64,000 bases of DNA from the NCBI RefSeq assembly GCF_001949145.1, contig NW_019091719.1:62001-126000 (forward strand), given 5' to 3'. Each line of letters starts with the position of its first letter. The first letter of the stretch is position 1. The notes under the pieces were generated by a model. That model made no database searches. It was given only the letters and a program-made list of their open reading frames with translations, and had not been told where the DNA came from. Shown here piece by piece: positions 39,201-51,200 of the stretch. A program made the translations under genes and the position numbers. The DNA comes from Acanthaster planci. Lineage: Eukaryota > Echinodermata > Asteroidea > Valvatida > Acanthasteridae.

Positions 39201-42200
39201 GTACACATGTCATTTGTTGGTAAATGTCTGTGGTACATGCATTAGACATTCACTGTGTACATTTACACGGGGTTGCTGTTTTTGATATACAGTGCAGCCT
39301 GCGAGAACTTGAAGATCGAAAGAGCGTAACGTTGGCTATTGTGCTTACCTTGCCTGTGAACATTGTAGTATGATGCGAATTAGCCATAGATTCTCATCCT
39401 TAGTCTGTGTTCATTTGTGTCCTAATTTCTTTTCCTTTTTTATATTCCAGAGCTCTAAGCCTGAGTGATTTCTGGTTTAATGCAAACCTGCCAGCCATTC
39501 CAATTTAATCAGAACTGTTCTGATTTTCAAGTTTTGCAGACTGCAAACAAATGTGAACTCTCCCATCTCTGTAAAAAGGGAGAATGAATAGTTATAAGAG
39601 TCCTAACAAAAGAGGACGCTATTTGCAGAAAAAAGAGGGCACTATTTGATAGTCAAGCTGGCACTTGTTTCTCATACGTATACTGTACAAGTGTGTGCAT
39701 GCACATGTACTATGCTGCAGCTCATTTTGCTATGGGCTCGTATAATGGGTGTTCCGATTTCTGACTCGGGGTGACCTCGAATGAACTTCAACTAGTAGCG
39801 TCATAACCTCTGTTGGTCAATAATAAGAACCTGATGCTGCTGTTTGAAGCGTGCCATGTCTAGGGAGGCATGCATTTCCGAATCTGGGTATTTCTCTTGG
39901 CAATTTCATGTACGCAAAAATGTGTAAATTGAACGCTGACCGTTACAAAATTAATCGCGTGACTGAAAATTCTCCATTCCATTTGGCACGAAGCCAGTGC
40001 CGTCCTGCAATATCTGGTCTTCCATTGAGAAGGAGGGAGGAGAAGCTTGTGCAGAGGAGAGAATAAGGGGCAGACAGTTTAAGAGGTGGGAGAAAAACTG
40101 CCGACAAACACTCTGAAGGAAAAACCCACAGAATCATTTAGCGACTGAATGCCCAAATTGACCCGCAGACTTAAATCGCAGAGGTGGACAGGCGGGTAAA
40201 GTGGAGCTTGCTGCGCCCAGCCGTCTTAACCGTCCTTGCCCTTTTCCAGGTTGTATTCTTTCTACCTGCTGGACAACCGCAACCTACAGCAGCTCTTTGA
40301 CGTCCAGAACTACCCTAACATCACCATCAGCAACGGCTCCCTCTTCTTCCACAACAACCCCAAGCTCTGCGTCTCCAACATCACCACTTTTGAGTCCCGG
40401 GCCAACTTCCTGACCCAGCCCAAGAACAACAACTTTGGCACCAATGGAGACCAAGTAGCATGTGAGTGTGAATAAGTTGGGACTCTGTTTGTTCGAAATT
40501 TTCTTTTTTGGCTTCTTTTTTTCAGGAATTGAGCTTTTAATCATTTTTAGAGTAATTTAGTGTAGTCATTTTGACACAATTTTTGCAAAAAATCGAACGT
40601 ACCATTCTTGCGCAGCGCACATATTTCCGAGGTGGGTCAGCCCAAAATGCATACTTTTTCCACTGCGGTGCTCAGTACATGTGTACAGGCACGCAGTTAG
40701 CCATGAATTTCAAACGACTAACAAATGACCATGACAAACTTCACATTTGTAATAAGGTGTTTCTGTACATGCATGGCAGATTTAAAAAAAGATTGGGCAT
40801 GGCACAGCCATGTCCTTGGGGGGTGGAATCAGTCCCCCCCCCCACCACTGTGAGATGGGCCAAAATAACCTGGCTCTTTTAGGGTTCATGTATGAAAATA
40901 TTAATTTGTTCATTCTTCTGGTTATTTCCAAAAGAGGGCTTCTTTAACACATTTATCTATGTCATCTTCAATGGGGGTAACTTCCAATCAGTGCACAGAA
41001 CTGCTTTCTGTAGAGGTCCCCAGATTTACAACATAACTGGAAGGCGTAAAATGTTGCAGTTTTTCAGCGCAAACTTTGCTGAAAGTTTTTCATCTTTTTG
41101 AATGATTTATTTAAATTTAATTCATTTAGATAAATAAATTAAAAACAAATAGGAGGCGCAAATGCATCTTCAAGAATTGCGTGGAAAAACCAATTGACAT
41201 TGTTGTGGGCCCTTTCAATTTTTCTTTGCTATTCCTCCTTTTCCTGTTCTGTTTTTCCGGGCATGCAGGCAGCATGCACAAGATACGCATCAGTGTCAAG
41301 CCAATGGCGAGCACACTGATGATCCGATGGGGTTTTGACGTCAGTAAAATCAGTGACAAGCGCAACTTGCTGGGGTTCATCGTTTCCTACCGAAAAGCGT
41401 AAGTTGCACTTCTGCCAGGTCTGGTAACTAACATCGTTCTGTGACAGTGTGTAAGATTTTCAAAAACAGCGGTGGCGCTGAGAGAGATTTTTTACAAATA
41501 TTGAGCAAATGACCGCCCTGGGTCAGAATTTGTAATCTCCAACTTTTTAAGGAACCGTGATGGGGGGTATTTTGTCGTTTTAAAAAGTCAGCATTTTTGT
41601 CAGAAATAATGCTGTACCTTTGACAAGCCCATCGTCGAATATTACCGGTACCATCGCCAAGTGATCAGGAAAATTTAGGAATCAGGTTTCATTGTAAATT
41701 TTATTTTGTCATTTTTTCTGATTTTTTTTTGACAAGGCCTTTCAAGAACGTGACAATTTTTGATGGAGAGGATGCTTGTGGCACGAGCCAGTGGGAGACG
41801 ATCTACGAGAATCCGGGGGAGCCTTTCACCTTACTGGTGGGGTTGGAACCCTGGACGCAGTACGCCATCTTTGTGCGGTCCTATATGATCGCCAACACTG
41901 GGGAGGGGGCCCAAAGTGACATCAAATACGTATCCACCAAAGAAAAAGGTAGGTGGACATCTGACCATGGCTAGTTGATAGGGCATACATGTAGTTTTCT
42001 CTAGCGAGACAAGGTCTACTGTAGTTCTTATATTTTAACCTATGAGGACAAAATGACAGTGGATGCACATTTGCCTGGGATTTTTAATCAGAGTCAGAGC
42101 AGCCTCAAAGCATACATATCTCCCAAAGACAAATGTTGGCACCAGACTGTTGCTAGCATTCTGTAATTGTCTCTATGGAGACAAGGGCTACTATATAACA

Positions 42201-45200
42201 GTCAACCTGTAAACCTTAGCAGGTCAAAATGACGGTGGATGTAAATTTGCCTGTTATTTTAATACCAAATTCAGGCACAGTCTTGAAACGAACATTTCAA
42301 GATGCAAGCGGCATGTAAAGTTCATTGAACATCAAGTACAAGTTCCTGTCTACATGTAATTGGTTACTTCACCATAGCAGTATTTTAAAGCACTCCCTCC
42401 CCACATAGTTGCTGGTTTCATTGGCGTAGTTTGGGATTGTCTGGGTGATTGCTTCATATTTGTTTTTATTTCAACTTCAAAATTGCCTCTGGGTAAAAAA
42501 AACCATTTATATTCTGACAAAGAAACAATCGCTGTAAGATTTTAGATCTTTTTTACCCTCTAGCATGCAACTATTCCTCCGATCAGCTGATCTTCCTTGT
42601 TCTTTACCTTCCCATGTATGGAAGCTGGAAAACACTCAGAATCTTGCAGTTTGGAATTTCCTGTGTTCCCCCCCCCGCCCCAAATACTCAACCACATGGT
42701 AGTTTATCTGACCCCATGTTCCCCCTCTGTTTCCAGAGCCAGGCCCACCCTCAGACCTTGTGGTGCTGGCCAACTCCTCCAACCAGCTGGTGGTGTCCTG
42801 GGGCCCGCCCAAAAAGCCCAACAGTCTCGTCGTGGAGTACCGGGTGCGTTGGCAGAAGCAGGAGTTGGCTGTCAGCCAGTTCAGCTCTCGCGACTTCTGC
42901 CGAGAAAGTAAGCAAGAGCCATTGAGACTGGGCCAGCTATCGTCCAAGATTTCTCAGTGCGAAATACCGGTTAATAGCAAATTGAAGTGCCAAGGGAAAC
43001 ATCAGCTGAGAACCAGTTGGGATATGTATGCAGTATTAGACAGGTTTTTTAGCTGGTAACCTGTCTTTACTGAGCAAGTATTTTCAATGGCAGGGCATTT
43101 CTCTGCTTAGCAGTTCTTTAGAATCAGACCCGAGCCTTCAAAATGCTCTCACTCCATTATGGATAATTGTACAGGGTACTCTCCAAGCTCTAAATGTTAA
43201 ATTTAAATGGCAGCTGAACAAAAGTACTGAAAACCTGGGGGGGGTAGGGGGAGGAGAAATAGTCTCACAGTAGGGTTCAGGGCCCACTTAAAGAACTCCC
43301 TCCTCTTGAGCCGATGGACTAGTTGTCACTGGTGGCGGGAAATGGCCAGTGGTCCCTCCTCCTCCCTTCAATTTTTTGAAGGGCGGAATGGCCCCCACTT
43401 TTTGCAGGTCCTACAACGGGGTGGGCTTCATGGATCTGCCTGTTAGTGGCTGTTGCCCAATGGTTTCACAACTGCCCCCCTCCCCATTTTGGAAATCATT
43501 TTGCCGCCATTGCTAGGTGTCCAGGTTACTAAACGAAATTCAAACCTCATATGTGTAGTTTCATTGGTCTTGAATGGCCACATAGTGTCAGGTTTGTGGA
43601 AAAAACAAAATTACATCACCTGTCTCTCAGATATATAATAATAATAATTACACAGTACAACATTTGTAATGCGCTTTCCAAACGTTTCAAAGTGCCATTA
43701 TTGTCCCTGCACATTGGGCTCACACATCTATGAACATTCCTGAAACCATCTCAGCTCCCTGGGGAGTATACTAGCCCAGTGCTGCCATTTCGGCACAAAA
43801 CGGCTAAACAACCGTGTCTGCCCTCACAGGTGCCCATTTACTCCTGGGTGGAGAGAGGTACATAGGGGTAAAGTGACTTGCCCAGGATCACAACATGCTG
43901 CCACCAGCTGGATTCGAACCCCTGACCCTATGATCAGGAGCTACAGACCCTAAGCACTAGGCCATGTTGTTTTTGTCGCAATAATGCAGTGTTTCGGGTG
44001 TTGTAGGACACGGGGTTGATCATAGGCCTCTGTGCTGATGACGCCACACTCTGTTCATGTGGGTCCTTTCCTAGTGTGCTCAGTGGACCATGGGTCTCTC
44101 TGGTTGCATGGGAAAGTGCAAAAGGAAACAAAGGGGGCATCATCAGTACACAGGCCTGTCATGAAGAGACTTGAACTGGTTTGAAATTATAGGGCGACCA
44201 TATGGAGTCGTTAACTGTTTTGTGGTGTTTCTGTTTTATGACAGAGCCACCCACGCTGGTGTCAGAGGTCATCGTCAAACCGGAAGAACAGGACACGGAG
44301 GGGAACCAGACCTGCCAGGAGGGCTGCTGCCCCTGCCCGAAAGACAAGGAAACCCTGAAACTGGAGGAGGAGGAGGCACTCTTCCAGAAGCAGTTTGAGA
44401 ACTTCTTGCACAATCATGTCTTCATTCAAAGGTAAGGGTCGATCACATGACGTTACAAGATCACAGTTATTCATCTCCACCAATTTCAATACACTTTTGG
44501 ACACCTCGGGGTGTTAGGGGTATGAGATAAAGCTAGAAAACTGCCTAAGACAGAAAATGTATGGAGTGCTAGCATCAGAAGTGATGTTGGTGTCGCGGGA
44601 AAGCTGTGTGACGCTCCCCGGAAAAGTATTCTTGCGAGCAAGACAAGAAGCAAAAGAACTTTTTTCGGAAAAATTCTGAAGAAAACTATTTTTGTGTCGA
44701 AGAGAGCTATATTAGAGTTCAGAAATGAAATTCACACCTTGCAAGTTAAGTCTGACATAGGAAGAACATGTCAAAGCCATGCAGGAACTATTTTTGTTGG
44801 AGTTAATTTTGTTTGTTGAAGAAAGATTGAATATTTAAAAAGATATAGTAGTACAAACCAACAGTACATGTGTACATTGCCAGGAGTCTTTAAATGCAAA
44901 ATCAAAAGCAGAGTACAATCTACTACACCTGAAGATCAGCAAGACAACCAGAAAAAAAGCCACTCCTGTTCATTACGAGCAATCGGGCAATTTGTGGTAA
45001 TCCCCCGGAAATAAAAAATCACACACCACTGTGTATCTCCGAGGCATTTTGCACAAAGCGGTCATAAGAATACCTGTCATAATGCATTGGATCCCAATAA
45101 GCTGTCTTTTTTCCTACCAGTGCACTTTCAACGATGCATCCAGTGACCTGTAAGCAGTCAGTATTTTTTCTGCCGTATTCTGTCCAGTTTTCAATACTGG

Positions 45201-48200
45201 AATTGCTCATGTTTCTATTATTGGAAGCTTCCCGCAGTCCCTGGCACGGAACACTGAGCGCCAACCTGTTCGCTCAACAAGAAAAACATGCTCCCATGTT
45301 TTAGAAAGCCCAAGACCAAATTATCAACCCGCCCCCCTAAAAAAAGTTGAAATGTGCGACCATCATAACATCATGGGCTTAACCCTCAGTTGAAAACTTT
45401 GCATTGATTGTACTAATGTATAATGTCGTGGTTGAGTCCAGTTCCAAGTCCAGCGAGTGCAAGGAAAGAGATAAACTTTTTTTTTGGAGGGCACAGTAGC
45501 GACGTTGCTGGTGCTTGAAACAGCATTTTGGACAACAAAGCGACTGCACTTTTGAGCTTGCAAAACTGCAGACAAGCATGCATCATGCGTTGGGGCGTGC
45601 TCACTTTTGCTCAATGATGCTTGCGCACTCCAGCCTTCCACAGTCCTTTGACTGCCATGTTGCCCGTCATGTGACTGCATGGACAGTCAACCGAGCACCC
45701 AGTTTGCCACATGTCTGTCGGAAATCAAGGACTTAATTAGCCTTACACATACTGTGAGTCCTCGCATCCACAGCTACGCAATGCAGTCTCTGCTTGTCCG
45801 CATGCGCTACCAGCAATCAAAAGCTTGAGTACAGTGCATAGCGGCGGCATACCGGCGAGTGTACGGACTGATCTGCCAACATGGATGAGAAGCCGTTACT
45901 GTGGTGGTACCACGCTCGGTGCAGCTGATTCGCAAGTGTTGCGTGGCTCTCCAACCAGCAGAGCGATGTGATGCCACAGCGGAGCAGACTTGGTGGCAAC
46001 CGACTCACGGACATGCTCTGACACCTTGGGCGCATGCACGTTTTGGCGAGTGACAACACCCTGTCGATTGAAAAGTAATGACTTATTGGTAGGTCTGATC
46101 TCTCGGTCAATCCGCCTCGAGCAGAAGCACCCCCTCATCGGTTGAAAAGAGCCATGCTGGTCGGGAGTGTTTGTTCTGTTGGTAGCGACGTGCATGCAAT
46201 TCGTGCATCTCATACATGTAGTCGTTAGTGAACCAGCAAATTGAAATTCCTACCAAAGGAGCCTCCGTTGCCAGGAAAATCGCTCTCCCTCTTGGTCCAG
46301 CTCGGGGCCTGTAGTGTAAAACTTGATTCATACTCAACTGCTTTGTTGTCTGTGCACTTCCCAGACTCGGGGAAAGGACTCAACCACGTGTATAAAAGCT
46401 AATGTCTTTTATGTAACATTGATCCTGAACATTTTATGGCTGGTGTACATGTATTCACACTAATTATATTTATCTTAACCACAGGGCTATTGTGATACTA
46501 ACACAATCTGTTTAATGTCCCTTTAACAAGCTGCTTTTTCTCTGATCAAGCCGCCATCGCATTACCGTCTCCAGCACCTCATGGAGACCAGGAAGAAAGT
46601 GCTTTTTTTAGAATGAGCTGATCAAACCATCCCAAACCGTAGAAAGACTAGACAAAAATCATCTCATTGTACATAGTTCCATGCAGTTTGCTGAATACAT
46701 CGATGTAAAGTAGAACTTCCAAAAAAACCCAGAAAAACTTGTAGAGGCTTGTTTACATCACTACGCGTCATGTGTTTGGCTCCCATTTCATTCATTTGAA
46801 TATTGTGTGCAAGTCAGTGAACCAGCCTAGAGGCACTACATTTCAGATATCTTCAGTTGTCTCCAACTTGTTCAACTGCTAGTTCTAAAAAGTCCACCCA
46901 ATTTTGTGTTTTAGCACCTCATGACAGGAAAGTTGCAGTCCTGTTGCATTGGTTGATTTGGGTATAAAGTAGGGTCATGAGTTGCAGTCTAAAGTTTGCT
47001 TTTCCTTCAGGAAACGGTTTGTAGAAACATGCAGTCAGATGCTGGGAACTTAGATTAATCATCCAAATAGAGAATTTCTTCCGCCTGTTCCGTCCGTCTT
47101 TTTTTTTTTAGTCCCAATGTTGTGGAATGATTCATGAACAGATTTTTTTTCGATGGATGAATATACATGTATGGTACATTTTGGTGGTGGCGGGCCATTC
47201 AAATTCATTCAGGTTTTTCCAAATGAAAAGATTCTCATTTCTAATTGATAAAAGTCGCTCATTGTCAGACCTTCCCATTTCGCTGTGGATCTCATTCATG
47301 GGTGGTTCATTGCTTTTGTAGTGAAAAGCATGTTCACCTAAACTTGTTGCCGTCATTGAACAGAATCTGGGCGTCAGATTCCCGGTCGATTACGACTGCA
47401 CCCCCAGTGCTGTGCTGACAGAAAAAAGACTGGTGCTGTTTTGTTTTTTTTTTACAAGTTAACCGCCCACCAAAAAGGGAGACAATGTGACTAACTCTAA
47501 TTTGCCTAATGACCTCACCTTCTCTCCCCCTTTTTTTGGGACTCCTGTCTTTCCTTTTCCATCCATCCAAACGCACTCTCTTCCTTTCCCCCTCTGCCTC
47601 TCCTCATACGACACACTTTAAAAGGGATTACGTCGGGTTAAACCGAACGATCTCAAGGTAAGGTCGGACGTGCCTGTTCGTCATGCCTCATCGATTCTCT
47701 CTCCTTTTTTTTTTTTTGCATCATGCGGGGCATCTTGTGCAATGCTTGTCCCTATTGCTTGCCGCTGTTCAGCGGCACTGCTCCCAGGCTGCTTGTTACC
47801 GTTTTATTGTTCGCTGAACTCTTTTTGCAGTGTCGTTTGTTTTTGTCATTACATCTTTCTTTTGGCAGGCTTTATGGAATCACGCTTTTGCATACAATGT
47901 CAATACAGTTTTGCATGTTTTGCAAGTGGCCACACCCACACCACACCTGCATGGCGTAGAAGCACCAAGTAATTGGTCCGTATCTTTAAGCAGGATTGGA
48001 ATGGCACAATAAGACTGACGCTATACCGGCAACTTAACCCGGTGTGCTAGGTAGTAATGTTCCCAGGAACTGATTCCACAATGGTTCGATCTTACACATG
48101 TACAATGTATGTGCACATCTTCTGTTCTAGCCAGATTTAGTGTTACAGCGTGCAGAGCCAGGGGAAGGGCATTCGTGTGCACCCACAAGATGTGCTTTAG

Positions 48201-51200
48201 TACACTACCAAGTATTTTGTGGCCACACGCTTTGTGTATTGTATGCACTGGCATTCAAAATAGTGTGATGGTGCCGTCACTTGAGTATGGCCCGATATTC
48301 TAGCACCGTGTTCAGTGGTTTGTGGCAACTGTGGACACGATTGGTGTAATTTGGGAAAAGTAACGGGGATGGCAATGAAATCCCAATGAAGCAAACAAAA
48401 GGCACTTTAGAGTTTACAGTTGCTAGGTACATGTAAGAGTTTCTGTAAAACAAGATTTTCTTTAGGAGGGCTGATTCTGGTCATTGACAAAGTCAAAAAG
48501 GGAATTAAATACACATATCTGCACACGCAACCCTCACTGCGAATAGATGTTTCCCCAAATTTTGATTTGTTCATAATGCCTTAAATTCTGAACTCTACAT
48601 GTAGATGCTACATGAAAATCCCCGCACTCCTGAGGACAGGCTGGGTACTGAAATTGTTCAACTGTCCTTTTGTCCTTGGTTTTCGCTTTTCCCCGATTAG
48701 AAACACCCCCCTCCCCAAAAATAAATCTTTGAAAAACTATTTGGGAACTGGTATTTCACACACCTTGCCATAGGTCAGGGGTCAGATAGCCTTTATCCTC
48801 AGTGCTTTCTGAATGCAGTTGTTAGTTGTTTTTGTCCCGTGTCTTACAAATGTAGTGTTTTGTGGTTTTGTGATGATAAGCTGCCATTCTGTAGTGTATG
48901 ATTTGCTCAAGTGGGTTAAATTGCTGTTTGTTTTCAAGAATCCGTTCCTGATTTTCAGACTGAGTTTGGAGCCAATACTCACAGTAGCTGCTGTACAGAA
49001 AATGCTTCTCAGCAATCCAGCCGAGTCCCTGCGCCTGACACAATTTGGCTGGTGCAGTGTAAATTTAGGCCGATTTTGCACTGGCCGCGGAAGCGAGCAC
49101 AAATTATGCGATTTTGTGGCATCAAACCAAATATTCGTGCCACGAATTCACAAAAGTGGAACGCATTTTCAACTCCAGCAAATTTTGCTGCAAATGTCTT
49201 TGCGACATCCAATTTGCTTCGCGTTTGCATGCCCTTGAATTATGAATCGGCCCTTTGAGTATTTTCTGTGCACAGCAGCCGAGTTGCACACCTGAGTTAC
49301 GGCCACCTGCTGATCTGCCGAGGTTCTTAACTAAATACATGTATGAACATGTACAGGTAGTTAATTAACGTGTGTAGCTGGCCACATGGGCATGAGATAC
49401 TGTTTGTATCTCTGGAGGGGGATAAATAACAGTTCTTTTGTCACCAAGCAAGCCAGAGTGAAACAAGGGAGGAAAAATATCCTCTTGTCAACCAATCTCT
49501 TTTACCCGTCTTGCCGCAAACCTTGGTGAGTCTTCCAAATCTACCACTTCACACAAATAAATGGCACGTTCAGTGCGCCTACACCATTGGGCTGCGAGCC
49601 CAAGCGTGAAGTACAGTAAAGGGCATTCACACAGCCAAGCAGGGACAGAACACGATAACAGAGGGCAGTATACCGATAATGGACAGTCAGTACTTCAACG
49701 CTTTGTCAGCCCATTTTAAGTTTGCGGCCAAGTCACTTTTCTCTCTTTTTAATTTTTCTTATGTTTAGACACCAACTCCACAGATGGCATTTAGTTGATT
49801 TCGAGCTTTTATTTCTTTTGTTTTGGAGCTAGTCGAAACAGGAATGCATGTTGAAATAAAAACCGCCACTTGCCAAACATCCGTCATGCTTTGGGTTGCT
49901 TGAAAGAAAAATTGGTTCATTTTTTGAAAGTTTGGAAACGAACACTTTGTGGCAGCAGCACAGAGCAAGTTTTGTCAAGAGCTGCAGGTGACACCGCAGC
50001 TGATGTGTGACCCACATTTATGTCATACCAGTGCGCAAATCTGCAAACAAACTCCATCAAGTGCTCTCCCTCAGAGCTTCCTAAGGACCCACAGATCTGA
50101 GAAATTCCTGGTTAGTCTCCCTAGCTTTGAATTGAGGAGGGATTGTTGATCCAGCACTAATCACAAATGCCAGACATGAAATAGCCATGCAAAGTTAGAG
50201 GTGAACTTCAGAGGGAAGCCTCTTCAAATGAGGGAACAATACCATATACACTTTTCAAAAGCCCGTCATGAAACCTTGACACTCCTGATTCCTGTTTTGT
50301 CTTTTGAATCTGTGCAGCTGTTGATTACCAGTGAGGCAACTGACTTGTAACTAATCAGTCCCATCATTGTGAACCGGTGTGCTAATGTCAACCCATGGTC
50401 ACATAGTTCTTGATTAAAGTTGCTACTAATGGGTACTATATGGCCTGCCAAAGGTGTGACTGTGATGTCTTTATGAGTTGGGTTTATCCATACAGTAGAT
50501 GAAATTTTTGTTATAGTTAATAGAGACAGCATTATAAAATTAGCAGGTGAAGCATGTTAAATGAAAGAACCATATGGTAGAGAACATTGTAGCCCCCAAG
50601 CTGACGAATGAATCCACATCCTATGTGTTCAGAGCATGCAGCTCATCCCAAGACGTGACAGAAATGGTCTGCACCAGTTGGCTATGTTGTCATCAGTAGT
50701 TCTCTTGAAGTTAAGCAGTACACTTGTAGAGCTGATTGGCTGTTAGCTGATTGGCTGTTAGCCGATTGGCTGTTAGCCAATTGACTGTTAGCCGATTGAC
50801 TGTTAGCCGATTGGCTGTTAGCCGATTGGCTGTTAGCCAATTGGCTGTTAGCCGATTGGCTGTTAGCTGATTGGCTGTTAGCTGATTGGCTGTTAGCCGA
50901 TTGGCTGTTCGCAGATTGATTGTTAGCTGATTGGCTGTTTCTAGCTGATTGGCTGTTAGCAGATTGACTGCTAGCTGTTTATAATAGCTTGTTCAGCTTT
51001 TTTTCTGACTTCTTAATTCTGAGAAGCCATTGTGCCCTTCCCTGTGCATTTAAGACCAGTTCATCCTTCCGGCAAATGTGAAAACAAAGAGAATTCAAAT
51101 TCTGCACAATATTTCTTCCTTGAGTTTGTATGCGTTCAACTTTTGGCAGATTTAATCTGATCTCACAGTGCCACAGTCGTACTTACTTCCACACCAAATA

